A stretch of DNA of 64,000 nt. It comes from Mycolicibacterium boenickei (lineage in GTDB: Bacteria; Actinomycetota; Actinomycetes; Mycobacteriales; Mycobacteriaceae). Location: NCBI RefSeq assembly GCF_010731295.1, contig NZ_AP022579.1, positions 682,001 to 746,000 on the forward strand. The letters are read 5' to 3'. Positions 44,739 through 55,147 of this stretch are shown here, piece after piece (position 1 is the stretch's first letter; every line of letters begins with the position of its first letter). A program made the translations under genes and the position numbers. The notes below the pieces were generated by a model. That model had not been told where the DNA came from and ran no database searches. It worked only from the letters and a program-made list of their open reading frames with translations.

Positions 44739-45719
44739 ATGGAACGCATGACGAGCGGCCGGCCACATTTCGGGAGCGTCATCCCGCTACGTCCGTTGAG
44801 CCTGACCGACATCTTCAACGGCGCGGTCGCCTACATCCGCACCAACCCCAAGGCCACCTTGGGCCTGGCGACCGTGGTGGTGCTCGCCTCGCAGATCGTC
44901 TCGCTCGCACTGCAAGTCGGGCCGCTGTCCGCGCTGGGCGAATTCGACTCCACGCTGCAGGGCGAGGCGCCGTCGTCGGGGACCATCGTGGTGTTCGCTG
45001 CGGGTGCGTTCACCGGGATCGTGGTGACGACGCTGGCCTCACTGCTGCTCAGCGGCATGCTCACGGTGGTGATCGGCCGCTCGGTGTTCGGCGGCCGCAT
45101 CACCGTCGGTGAGGCCTGGCAGCGGCTGCGCGGCCGGCTGCCCGCGCTGATCGGGCTGACCGCGCTGCAGGCCCTGGCGTTGATCGTCGTCGCAGGCGGC
45201 GTCACCATCGTGATCGTCGGGGCGGGTTCGGTGGGCGGCGGGGTGGCCGCATTCCTGGCCGGCGTGCTGCTGGTGCCGCTCGCGCTTCTGGGCGTGCTCT
45301 ACGTGTCGACGGTGCTGTTGTTCGCTCCCGCGGTGATCGTGTTGGAGCATCTCGGCATCGTGGAGGCGATCAAACGCTCATTCACGTTGGTGAACAAGGA
45401 TTTCTGGCGAGTGTTCGGCATCTGGGTGCTGTCCACGATCGTGGCCGGGGTGATCGGCTGGGGCGTGGGCGCGCCGTTCAACGTGGCCGGGCAGATCATG
45501 ACGATGGTCGCCGACGGTCCCACGTTGCCGGCCCTGATCCTGACCGCCGTCGGCGCGGCGATCGGGCAGATCGTCACCGCGCCGTTCAGCGCGGGCGTGG
45601 TGGTGCTGCTGTACGCCGATCGCCGGTTCCGGGCCGAGGCGTTCGACCTGATGCTGCAGACGGGTGCGGGTGCACCGGTCGAGACCGCCGACCAACTATG
45701 GCTGCGCCGGTACATCTGA
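44739..45719 (+). CDS. Multi-pass membrane protein (Rv3689 family)
   Basis: A 326-residue integral membrane protein with about six helices, resembling the membrane domain found in glycerophosphodiesterase-like proteins: SLTDIFNGAVAYIRTNPKAT at the N-terminus, then IVEAIKRSFTLVNKDFWRVF. First gene of the Rv3689-Rv3693-type cluster. An ATG three codons later is an alternative start. Confidence 0.85.
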   Translation: MERMTSGRPHFGSVIPLRPLSLTDIFNGAVAYIRTNPKATLGLATVVVLASQIVSLALQVGPLSALGEFDSTLQGEAPSSGTIVVFAAGAFTGIVVTTLASLLLSGMLTVVIGRSVFGGRITVGEAWQRLRGRLPALIGLTALQALALIVVAGGVTIVIVGAGSVGGGVAAFLAGVLLVPLALLGVLYVSTVLLFAPAVIVLEHLGIVEAIKRSFTLVNKDFWRVFGIWVLSTIVAGVIGWGVGAPFNVAGQIMTMVADGPTLPALILTAVGAAIGQIVTAPFSAGVVVLLYADRRFRAEAFDLMLQTGAGAPVETADQLWLRRYI

Positions 45720-45720
45720 G

Positions 45721-46308
45721 GTGACGAACATCGACATCGACCGTGACGCGGCGCATGACGCCGCGCAGAACGAGCTGTCCAAGCCGATCTACCCGCGGGC
45801 ATCCCCGACCGAACAGATCGGCGAGTGGCTCAAGGACCTGCTGTACCGGATCACCGCCGCGGGTTCCACGATCCCCGGTGGCTGGTTCACCATCTCGGTG
45901 CTGGTGATCCTCGTGGTGGTGGCGGTTGTGGTGGCGGTGCGCATCGCACGGCGCACGATGCGCACCGCCCGCACCGCGGAACATGCCTTGTTCGGCAGTC
46001 AGGAGCTCAGCGCTGCCCAGCACCGCGCGATCGCCGAACAATGTGCCGCACAAGGTGACTGGTCGGCCGCGATCCGGCACCGGGTCCGCGCCCTGGCCCG
46101 CCACCTCGAGGAAACCGGGGTACTCGATGCGGTCCCGGGCCGTACCGCCACCGAACTCGCGCGCGACGCGGCGGCGGCACTGCCCGCCCTGTCGTCCGAA
46201 CTGTTCAGCGCGGCAACCGCATTCAACGACGTCACCTACGGTGAGCGACCGGGTACCGAATCCGCGTATCGGGCGATCGCGGCCCTCGACGAAGTCGTCC
46301 CCGCATGA
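45721..46308 (+). CDS. DUF4129 membrane protein (Rv3690 family)
   Basis: A 195-residue protein with a single central helix (ISVLVILVVVAVVVAVRIAR) and a C-terminal DUF4129 helical domain (GDWSAAIRHRVRALARHLEE, RTATELARDAAAAL). GTG directly after the upstream stop. DUF4129 proteins accompany MoxR/DUF58 systems. Confidence 0.87.
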   Translation: MTNIDIDRDAAHDAAQNELSKPIYPRASPTEQIGEWLKDLLYRITAAGSTIPGGWFTISVLVILVVVAVVVAVRIARRTMRTARTAEHALFGSQELSAAQHRAIAEQCAAQGDWSAAIRHRVRALARHLEETGVLDAVPGRTATELARDAAAALPALSSELFSAATAFNDVTYGERPGTESAYRAIAALDEVVPA

Positions 46309-47413
46309 GGGGCCGCCTTCGCACGGCCCGCTGGGTACTGCTGGCCTTCGCCGTCATCGTCGCGGTCGCGGTGCTGACAGTGCTTCTGACCGCACCGCGC
46401 CCGGGCGGGGCGATGGATCCCGAGTCCACCTCGCCGGAAGGGACACACGCGTTGGTCAGCCTGTTGCGCGACCACGGTGTCGAGGTGATCACCGCCACCA
46501 ACGTCGACGAGGTGCAGCGCGCCGCCCGGCCCGGCACTCTGCTGGTGGTGGCCCAGACGATGTTCCTGGCGAGCGAGAAAACCGTTGACGCGTTGAGCGA
46601 TCTGCCCGGCGACGTGCTGCTCGTGGCCCCCATCGGGCTCACCCGGGAGAAGCTGGCCCCGCAGGTCCGGCCCGGCAAGCCGACCGAGTTCGGCGGCGGT
46701 GAGCCGGAATGCGAACTGCCCGAGGCGAACCGGGCCGGCCAAGCGCAGCTGGGCACCACCGACACCTTTGCCGCCGCAGGCGATACCCCGGTGAGCCTCT
46801 GCTACGGCGGCGCGCTGGCCCGCTACCACGATGGGCCGCGCACCGTGACCGTGGTCGGCACTGGCGACTTCATGACGAACTCGGGCCTGCTCAAAGCGGG
46901 CAACGCCGCATTGGCGATGAATCTGGCCGGCGCCGCGCCGCGGGTGATCTGGTATGCACCACAGCATTTCGAGGCCAGCTCGGCCGGCGACGGCAAGCTG
47001 TCGGATCTGATGCCGCCGCAGGTCCGGTGGATCGTGCTGCAGCTGTGCCTGGTGGTGGCGCTGGTGGCGGTGGCGCAGGCGCGGCGTCTCGGCCCATTGG
47101 TGGCCGAATCGTTGCCGGTCGTGGTCCGCGCCTCGGAGACCGTCGAGGGGCGCGGACGGTTGTACCGCTCCCGGCGGGCACGTGGCCGCGCCGCCGATGC
47201 GTTGCGCACCGCGACGCTGGGCCGGCTGCTGCCGAGGCTCGGCTTGAACACCGCGGCCCCGCCGCATGCCGTCGCGGCCGCCGTCGCCGCGCGCTCCGGC
47301 GGCGATGCCAACTCGGCCGGATACCTCCTGTTCGGCCCGCCGCCGGCCACCGATGCCGAACTCGTCCATCTCGCACACCAACTCGACGACATCGAAAGGC
47401 AGGTCGCACACTC

Positions 47414-47417
<4 letters not shown>
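46305..47417 (+). CDS. DUF4350 membrane protein (Rv3691 family)
   Basis: A 370-residue protein: N-terminal anchor (WVLLAFAVIVAVAVLTVLLT), outside domain with the GATase-like DUF4350 fold (ALVSLLRDHGVEVITATN), second helix near 245 (WIVLQLCLVVALVAVAQA), and a cytoplasmic Arg-rich tail. ATGA overlap upstream and GTGA overlap with moxR2. Confidence 0.88.
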
Positions 47418-48372
<955 letters not shown>

Positions 48373-48373
<1 letters not shown>

Positions 48374-49695
48374 TGGTTCTCACCGGCCGCGCAGGTCTGG
48401 TGGCACTGGTCTGCGTGCTGCCGATCGCGTTGGCCCCGTGGCCGGCAACGGCTTTCGCGGTGCTGGCGGCGCTGCTGGCCGTGGCTGTGGCCGTCGACGT
48501 CGTGCTGGCCGGCCGGATCCGGGGGCTGCAGTTGGCCCGTGGCGGCGAGTCGACCGCGCGCCTGGGTCAGCCGGCCGATGCCGTGCTCGACGTGCACAAC
48601 ACCGGACGCCGCCCGGTGCGCGGCGCGATTCGCGACGCCTGGCCGCCCAGCGCGTCGGCGCAGCCCCGCGCGCATCAGGTGAATATCGGTGCGGGACAGC
48701 AGGTTTCCCTCGCCACCCGGTTGCACCCGGCCCGCCGGGGCGACCAGCGCAGCGAGCTGGTGACGGTGCGCTCGCTCGGCCCGCTGGGACTGGCCGGCCG
48801 GCAACGGTCGCAGCGACTGCCCGGCCAGGTCCGCATCCTGCCGCCGTTTCTGTCCCGCAAGCACCTGCCGTCCAGGCTGGCCAGGCTCCGACAACTGGAC
48901 GGCGCAATCCCGGTGTTGATCCGCGGCCAGGGCACCGAATTCGATTCGCTGCGTGAATATGTCGTCGGCGACGATGTCCGCTCGATCGACTGGCGGGCCA
49001 CCGCGCGCCGCGCCGACGTCGTGGTACGCACCTGGCGCCCGGAACGCGACCGACGTGTGGTGATCGTGCTCGACACCGGACGCACGTCGGCGGGCCGGGT
49101 CGGGGTGGACCCCACCGCTCTGGATCCCGGCGGGTGGCCGCGACTGGACTGGTCGATGGATGCGGCGCTGCTTCTGGCGGCCCTGGCCTCGCGAGCCGGG
49201 GACCATGTCGATTTCCTGGCCATCGATCGAGTCGCCCGTGCCGGAGTGTGGGGCGCCTCCCGCACCGAACTGCTGGCCTCGCTGGTGGCGGCGATGGCAC
49301 CGTTGCAGCCGGCGTTGGTGGAATCCGATGCCACCGCGATGGTTTCGGCGGTGCTTCGCAGGGTGCGGGGCCGGGCATTGGTGGTGCTGCTGACCGATCT
49401 GAATGCCTCGGCGCTCGACGAGGGATTGATGACGGTGCTGCCGCAACTGTCGGCACGCCATCAGGTACTGCTGGCGGCGGTCTCCGATCCACGGGTCGAC
49501 CAGTTGGCAGCCGGCCGCTCCGACGCCGCGCAGGTGTATGACGCCGCGGCCGCCGAGCGGGCCCGCAACGACCGCCGGGCCATCGCGTCGCGGCTGCGCG
49601 GACACGGTGTCGATGTGGTCGATGCCCGTCCCGAAGACCTGGCACCGGCCCTGGCCGACCACTATCTGTCGATGAAGGCGGCCGGCAAGCTCTAA
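48373..49695 (+). CDS. DUF58 domain protein (Rv3693 family)
   Basis: A 440-residue protein with two N-terminal helices (LVALVCVLPIALAPW, AVLAALLAVAVAVDVVLAG) and the DUF58 signature DSLREYVVGDDVRSIDWRAT near residue 200, leading into a von Willebrand A-like fold with the metal-site region VVIVLDTGRTSAG. It is the standard MoxR partner, possibly linked to envelope functions. Converges with the SpoIIM gene, overlapping by four bases. Confidence 0.9.
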
Positions 49696-50684
49696 CCCGT
49701 CGGCACCACGTCGGGGGCGTCCTCCAAATCGCCGCTCTCGCCCGCCCGGACGGCCTTGCGCCCGAAGTGGAAGACGTAACCAAGAAAGGCCAGTTCGGCG
49801 ACGACGCCGATGCCGATCCGCATCCAGGTGGGCAGCGGCGACGGTGTCACCAGCGCCTCGATCAGACCCGACACCAGCAGCACGACGGCCAGCCCGATCG
49901 CTGCCGCGACCACGGCCCGGCCTTGTTCGGCCAGCACCTGCCCGCGCGGCCGGTCACCGGGGGCGATCACTGTCCAACCGAGCCGCATCCCGACGGCCGC
50001 GGCCAGGAACACGGCGGTCAGCTCGAGCAGTCCGTGCGGGGTGATCAGGCCGAGGAAGAGGTCCCCCTTGCCCGCGCTGAACATGAGCGCGGCGTTCACG
50101 CCGAGATTCGCCGCGTTCTGGAACAACACGTACGGGATGGGCAGCCCGAGCAGGATCGCGAAGGCGATGCACTGCGCGGCCACCCAGGAGTTGTTGATCC
50201 AGACCTGCAGCGCGAACGAGCCGGCCGGGTGCTCGCTGTAGTACGACTCGAAGTCGTGGTTGACCAATTCCTCGATCTCGCTGGGGGTTCCGATGGCCGA
50301 GAGCACCGCGGGGTTGCCCGATATCCACAGCGCCATCGCCACCGCGACGATGAAGAACGCCACCGCCGATCCCAGCCACCAGCGCCACGAGCGGTAGGCC
50401 ACCACCGGGAAGGACACCGTCCAGAACCGCACGAATTCCCGCCACAGCGGGGCGTGCGCACCCGTCACCGCGGCCCGTGCCCTGGCCACCAGTCCCGACA
50501 ACCGCCCGACCAGTACCGAATCCTGCGAGGACGATCGCACCATCGACAGATGGGTGGAGACCCGTTGATAGAGGTCGACCAGCTCGTCGACCTCTGCACC
50601 GGTCAACCGCCTGCGGCGTTTCACCAACTGTTCCAACCGGTCCCAGGTGGGGCGATGGGCCACAACGAACGCATCGACATCCAC
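49692..50684 (-). CDS. Stage II sporulation M-like (DUF95) membrane protein (Rv3694c family)
   Basis: A 330-residue integral membrane protein of the SpoIIM family. N-terminal helical domain ([20 protein letters not shown]), then about five helices including LGSAVAFFIVAVAMALWISG; signature region ITPHGLLELTAVFLAAAVGM. In non-sporulating actinobacteria it accompanies RDD and MoxR genes. GTG at 50684, which gives VDVDAFVVAHRPTW. Confidence 0.9.
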   Translation of the reverse strand: MDVDAFVVAHRPTWDRLEQLVKRRRRLTGAEVDELVDLYQRVSTHLSMVRSSSQDSVLVGRLSGLVARARAAVTGAHAPLWREFVRFWTVSFPVVAYRSWRWWLGSAVAFFIVAVAMALWISGNPAVLSAIGTPSEIEELVNHDFESYYSEHPAGSFALQVWINNSWVAAQCIAFAILLGLPIPYVLFQNAANLGVNAALMFSAGKGDLFLGLITPHGLLELTAVFLAAAVGMRLGWTVIAPGDRPRGQVLAEQGRAVVAAAIGLAVVLLVSGLIEALVTPSPLPTWMRIGIGVVAELAFLGYVFHFGRKAVRAGESGDLEDAPDVVPTG

Positions 50685-50716
50685 CTGGCAAAGCGTAGTC
50701 GGTAGCGTGTCTCGGT

Positions 50717-51547
50717 ATGGTTTGGCAGCCCGCGCCGGTGGTGACCGGGGACGCCGTCGTCCTCGACGTGGCAATCGCCCAGTTGCCGGTGCGCACCCTG
50801 GCCGCGCTGATCGACATCGTGGTGATCGCCGTCGGGTACGTGGTGGGGTTGCTGTTGTGGTCGATCACCCTGACCCAGTTCGACGACGCGTTGTCGGCCG
50901 CGATCCTGATCATCTTCACGGTGCTGACCCTGGTGGGTTATCCGGTGCTGATGGAGACCGCGACCAGGGGCCGGTCGCTGGGCAAGATGGCGTTGGGGCT
51001 GCGGGTGGTGGCCGAGGACGGCGGCCCGGAGCGCTTTCGTCAGGCCCTGTTCCGCGGACTGGCCGGGTTCGTCGAGATCTGGATGCTGACGGGCGGGCCG
51101 GCGGTGCTCTGCAGCCTGGTGTCGGCCAAGGGCAAGCGGCTCGGCGACATCTTCGCGGGCACCGTGGTGATCAGCGAGCGCGGACCCAAGCTGAATCCGC
51201 CCCCGGTGATGCCGCCGGCGCTGGCGTGGTGGGCCGGCTCGCTGGAACTGTCGGGCCTGGGTCCCGAGCAGGCCGAGTTGGCCAGGCAGTTCCTGTCGCG
51301 CTCGGCGCAGCTCGATCCGCGGATACGCCACGAGATGGGCAGCCGGATCTTCGCTGAGGTCGCCTCACGCATCTCGCCCCCGCCGCCTCCGGGCGCGCCG
51401 GCCGAGTATGTGCTGGCCGCGGTGCTGGCAGAACGGCATCGTCGTGCGCTGGCCCGGCTGATGCCGCAGGCTCCGGCGGCCTACCCGCCGCCCTATCCGA
51501 GCTATCCGCCACCGCCTCCGACCAGCGGCTTCACTCCACCCAGCTAG
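50717..51547 (+). CDS. RDD-family membrane protein (Rv3695 family)
   Basis: A 276-residue protein. RDD domain with LAALIDIVVIAVGYVVGLLL, AILIIFTVLTLVGYPVLM and TRGRSLGKMALGLRVV (Arg and two Asp of the family name). A cytoplasmic C-terminal region ends in a Pro/Tyr-rich tail (AYPPPYPSYPPPPP). Divergent from the SpoIIM gene with 32 bases between. Confidence 0.9.
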   Translation: MVWQPAPVVTGDAVVLDVAIAQLPVRTLAALIDIVVIAVGYVVGLLLWSITLTQFDDALSAAILIIFTVLTLVGYPVLMETATRGRSLGKMALGLRVVAEDGGPERFRQALFRGLAGFVEIWMLTGGPAVLCSLVSAKGKRLGDIFAGTVVISERGPKLNPPPVMPPALAWWAGSLELSGLGPEQAELARQFLSRSAQLDPRIRHEMGSRIFAEVASRISPPPPPGAPAEYVLAAVLAERHRRALARLMPQAPAAYPPPYPSYPPPPPTSGFTPPS

Positions 51548-51599
51548 GGTGTGGGACATCACTGTCTCATTTTGGCCCGATCGTGCTACATTTTGATCC

Positions 51600-52175
51600 A
51601 TGACCAATTCGGTATCGACGCACAGCGGGCCGCGTGAGCGCACCCGCAAGGCGATTCTCGATGCCGCGATGACGGTCCTGGCCGACAATCCGACGGCGTC
51701 GCTCTCCGATATCGCTGCCACTGCCGACGTCGGCCGCAGCACCGTGCACCGGTACTACCCGGAGCGTTCCGATCTTCTGCGCGCCCTGGCCCGGCATGTC
51801 CACGAACTCACCATTGCCGCGATCGACCGCGCCGATCCGATGCACGGTCCCGTCGACGCGGCTCTGCGCCGGGTGGTGGAAAGCCAACTCGATCTGGGGC
51901 CGATCGTGCTGTTCGTCTACAGCGAACCGACGATCCTGGCCGATCCCGAGTTGGCGGCCTACCTCGACTCCGGTGACGACGCGATCGTCGAGGTGCTCAA
52001 CCGAGCGTCAGTCGACAGGCCCGAATACCCCCCAGGGTGGGCCCGGCGGGTGTTCTGGGCCCTGCTTGACGCCGGCTATGAAGCCGCCAAGCAGGACGGC
52101 ACCCCCCGCCACCAAATCGTCGACGCCATCATGACCAGCCTGACCGCGGGCACCATCAAACTCCCGCGCGGCTGA
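51600..52175 (+). CDS. TetR-family regulator
   Basis: A 191-residue TetR repressor: helix-turn-helix ASLSDIAATADVGRSTVHRY at about residues 36-55, ligand domain behind. Upstream GACA-TCAC-TGTC (51558-51569 region) is a possible operator. It precedes the MFS pump by 32 bases, and probably controls its own expression and that of the pump. Confidence 0.9.
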   Translation: MTNSVSTHSGPRERTRKAILDAAMTVLADNPTASLSDIAATADVGRSTVHRYYPERSDLLRALARHVHELTIAAIDRADPMHGPVDAALRRVVESQLDLGPIVLFVYSEPTILADPELAAYLDSGDDAIVEVLNRASVDRPEYPPGWARRVFWALLDAGYEAAKQDGTPRHQIVDAIMTSLTAGTIKLPRG

Positions 52176-52207
52176 CCACAACTTTTCAAGTCCTTGGAGC
52201 AAAACCC

Positions 52208-53737
52208 ATGTCCACCTGCCTCGACGGCAGTCCGGCTGTGACGCCGACCCCGAAACGTGCCTGGATCGCGCTTGCGGTCCTGATGCTGCCGGTCCTGCTG
52301 ATCGCGATCGACAACACCGTGCTGGCCTTCGCGCTGCCTGCGATCGCCGAAGATTTCCGCCCCGCGGCGTCCACCCAGCTGTGGATCGTCGACGTCTACT
52401 CCCTCGTGCTGGCCGCGCTGCTGGTCGCCATGGGCGGGCTCGGCGACCGCTTCGGCCGGCGCCGCCTGCTGCTGATCGGTGCCACGGGCTTTGCCCTCGT
52501 GTCGGCCGCCGCGGCCTTCGCGCCCAGCGCGGCCTACCTGGTCGCCGCCCGCGCTGCCCTCGGCGTCTTCGGCGCGATGCTGATGCCGTCGACGCTGTCG
52601 CTGATCCGCAACATCTTCACCGAGGCGTCGTCGCGCCGGCTCGCGATCGCCATCTGGGCCTCGTGCTTCACGGCGGGCTCCACGCTGGGCCCGATCGTCG
52701 GCGGCGCGCTGCTGCAGCATTTCCATTGGGGCTCAGTGTTCCTCGTGGCGGTGCCGATCCTGCTGCCGCTGCTGGTGCTGGGGCCCCGGCTGGTCCCGGA
52801 GTCGCGTGACCCGAATCCGGGCCCGCTGGATCTGACGAGCGTGGCGCTGTCGTTCACCGCGATGCTGCCGTTCGTGTGGGCCATCAAGAGCGCGGCCCAC
52901 GACGGCTTCTCGGGCAGCGTGGTGGCGGCGTTCGCGATCGGCATCGTCTCCGGCGTGCTGTTCGTGCGCAGGCAGAACCGCAGTGCCACACCGATGCTCG
53001 ACATGGGCCTGTTCTCCTACGCGCCGTTCAGCGCGTCGATCCTGGCGAACTTCCTGTCGATCGTCGGCCTGATCGGGTTCATCTTCTTCATCTCGCAGCA
53101 CCTGCAGCTGGTACTCGGCCTGTCGCCGCTGGCGGCCGGTCTGGTGACACTGCCGGGCGCCGTGGTGTCGATGATCGCCGGTCTGGCGGTGGTCAAGGCC
53201 GCCAAGCGGTTCGCGCCGGACAAGCTGATGATCTTCGGTCTGGTGTTCGTCGCGGCCGGCTTCGCCTTGATCCTGGCCTTCCGCCACGACCTGTCGGTGG
53301 CCGCGGTGATCGCGTCGTTCGTGGTGCTGGAGCTGGGTGTCGGCGTCTCACAGACGGTGTCCAACGACACCATCGTGGCGTCGGTACCCGCGGCGAAAGC
53401 CGGTGCAGCGTCCGCTGTCTCGGAGACGGCGTACGAGCTGGGCGCGGTGGTGGGCACCGCGACACTCGGAACGATCTTCACCGCGTTCTACCGCAACAAC
53501 ATCCAGATTCCGGCCGGGCTGACCCCCGCGCAGGCCGCCGATGCCGGTGAGAGCATCGGCGGTGCCACCTCGGTGGCCGCGGATCTGCCTGCCGAAATCG
53601 GTCAGCGCCTGATGGATTCGGCCCGCACGGCGTTCGACTCCGGCATCGCGCCGACAGCCGTCATCGCGGCGGCTCTGGCGCTGACGGCGGCCGCGATCGT
53701 GGCGGCAGCGTTCCGTAGGCAGGCTCAGCGGAGTTGA
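52208..53737 (+). CDS. MFS multidrug-type transporter, DHA2 (14-helix) family
   Basis: A 509-residue drug:H+ antiporter. Helix 1 LAVLMLPVLLIAIDNTVLAF carries the DHA2 Asp, motif A is GGLGDRFGRRRLLLIG, and motif C-like GSTLGPIVGGALLQ. Related pumps export lipophilic cations, dyes or lipids. Cotranscribed with the TetR gene. Confidence 0.92.
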   Translation: MSTCLDGSPAVTPTPKRAWIALAVLMLPVLLIAIDNTVLAFALPAIAEDFRPAASTQLWIVDVYSLVLAALLVAMGGLGDRFGRRRLLLIGATGFALVSAAAAFAPSAAYLVAARAALGVFGAMLMPSTLSLIRNIFTEASSRRLAIAIWASCFTAGSTLGPIVGGALLQHFHWGSVFLVAVPILLPLLVLGPRLVPESRDPNPGPLDLTSVALSFTAMLPFVWAIKSAAHDGFSGSVVAAFAIGIVSGVLFVRRQNRSATPMLDMGLFSYAPFSASILANFLSIVGLIGFIFFISQHLQLVLGLSPLAAGLVTLPGAVVSMIAGLAVVKAAKRFAPDKLMIFGLVFVAAGFALILAFRHDLSVAAVIASFVVLELGVGVSQTVSNDTIVASVPAAKAGAASAVSETAYELGAVVGTATLGTIFTAFYRNNIQIPAGLTPAQAADAGESIGGATSVAADLPAEIGQRLMDSARTAFDSGIAPTAVIAAALALTAAAIVAAAFRRQAQRS

Positions 53738-53742
53738 CGCCC

Positions 53743-53795
53743 AGTGGCCAGTTACGACACGTGATCCGCAGAATTGCGTGCGACAACTGGCCACT
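53743..53795. terminator. Inverted repeat between convergent genes
   Basis: AGTGGCCAGTT (53743-53753) pairs perfectly with AACTGGCCACT (53785-53795), with a 31-base loop holding further imperfect pairing (ACGACACG with GCGTGCGAC). There is no T-run. It could be a terminator or a dispersed palindromic repeat. Confidence 0.6.
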
Positions 53796-53801
53796 CGGCG
53801 C

Positions 53802-54281
53802 TCAGCGGTAGCGCAGGCCGATCAGCAGCAGGACCGCGCCGATGAAACCCGACGCGGTGCGCACGTGGTTCCAGGCCGTCCAGCTGGTGAGGTAGGCCTG
53901 CCATTCGGCGGCCGCATCGGCCAGGTCGATCTGGTCGAGGTGGTTGTTGAGCGGCACGTTGAACGCCATCGTGATCACCATGCCCAGGACTCCGAAGATC
54001 GCGCCGGCCAACAGGAACCAGCTGCCCGGCCGGCCGATCTGAGCCACCGCCGTCACCCCGACGATCGCCGACAGCAGGGCCGAGCCGAGCAGGAACAGCA
54101 GGAACGGAGCGTTGGCGTTGGCTTCGGCGTTCATGCCGCGCATGGCGGTGACCGCGTCGACGGGGCCGGTGCGGTCGAGGCCGCGCATCACGAACGTGGA
54201 GAACGCGTAGAAGATTCCACCGGCGGCGGCACTGCCGAGAGCTGCGGCCGCGGTGAGGACAACGACGGGGCTGATGGTCAT
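53802..54281 (-). CDS. DUF1772 (anthrone oxygenase-like) membrane protein
   Basis: A 159-residue four-helix membrane protein. AALGSAAAGGIFYAFSTFVM and MNAEANANAPFLLFLLGSAL, then FNVPLNNHL and WNHVRTASGFIGAVLLLIGL fit DUF1772, with the conserved Asn-Val-Pro and Trp-Asn-His. Function in bacteria is not established. ATG at 54281. Confidence 0.85.
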   Translation of the reverse strand: MTISPVVVLTAAAALGSAAAGGIFYAFSTFVMRGLDRTGPVDAVTAMRGMNAEANANAPFLLFLLGSALLSAIVGVTAVAQIGRPGSWFLLAGAIFGVLGMVITMAFNVPLNNHLDQIDLADAAAEWQAYLTSWTAWNHVRTASGFIGAVLLLIGLRYR

Positions 54282-54378
54282 GGCTTCAGTCAACGATGTC
54301 GAAGTGAGACCTTCCATCGCCCAGAATCCCGATTACATACGCGATCGTCTCGCCCGCCTACCCTGCCAAGATGGATCC

Positions 54379-55131
54379 ATGACGTTCGACGAGTTGATCG
54401 CCGAGGGCGACGCAGCATCGGTCGACGGCTGGGACTTCTCATGGCTGGACGGCAGGGCCACCGAGGCGCGGCCGTCGTGGGGCTATCAGCAGTTGATGAG
54501 CCGACGGTTGGCGACGGTGGACTCGGCACTGGACATCCAGACCGGCGGTGGCGAGGTGCTCGCCGGAGTGACGACGTTCCCACCGACCATGGCAGCGACC
54601 GAATCCTGGCCGCCCAACCTCGACCGCGCGACCCGGCTGCTCGGTCCCCGCGGTGTCGTCGTGGTCGCCGATCCCGACGAGCCGCCCCTGCCGTTCGCCG
54701 ACGCGGCGTTCGAGCTCGTTCTCAGCCGGCATCCGGCCACCGTGTGGTGGGACGAGATCGCCCGGGTACTGATGCCCGGCGGCACCTATCTGGCCCAACA
54801 CGTCGGCCCGGCAAGCGTTTTCGAGCTGACCGAATTCTTCCTCGGACCACAGCCCGAGGCGCGTCGGGCGCGCGATCCCGAAATCGAGGCAGCGGGAGCG
54901 CGGGCCGCGGGGCTCGAGATCGTCGACCTGCGTGCAGAACGGCTGCGGATGGAGTTCTTCGACATCGGTGCCGTGGTGTATTTCCTGCGCAAGGTCATCT
55001 GGATCGTGCCGGGCTTCACCGTCGCCGCCAACCGGGACCGACTGGCCGCGTTGCATCATCAGATCCTGACCGACGGCTCGTTCGTCGCGCACTCGTCACG
55101 GCACCTGATCGAGGCGCGCAAGCCGGGTTGA
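54379..55131 (+). CDS. Class I SAM-dependent methyltransferase
   Basis: A 250-residue protein. Residues 55-75 (DIQTGGGEVLAGVTTFP) form an atypical motif I, DPDEPPLPFADAAFELVLSR the motif II/III region and ARVLMPGGTYLAQHVG the post-III motif. The fold assignment is good; the substrate is not readable. 97 bases separate it from the divergent DUF1772 gene. Confidence 0.82.
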   Translation: MTFDELIAEGDAASVDGWDFSWLDGRATEARPSWGYQQLMSRRLATVDSALDIQTGGGEVLAGVTTFPPTMAATESWPPNLDRATRLLGPRGVVVVADPDEPPLPFADAAFELVLSRHPATVWWDEIARVLMPGGTYLAQHVGPASVFELTEFFLGPQPEARRARDPEIEAAGARAAGLEIVDLRAERLRMEFFDIGAVVYFLRKVIWIVPGFTVAANRDRLAALHHQILTDGSFVAHSSRHLIEARKPG

Positions 55132-55147
55132 GCGTTACCCTACGGTC

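Noticed and set aside
49767..50705. 312-codon plus-strand frame
   Set aside because: Complete shadow of the SpoIIM-like gene.
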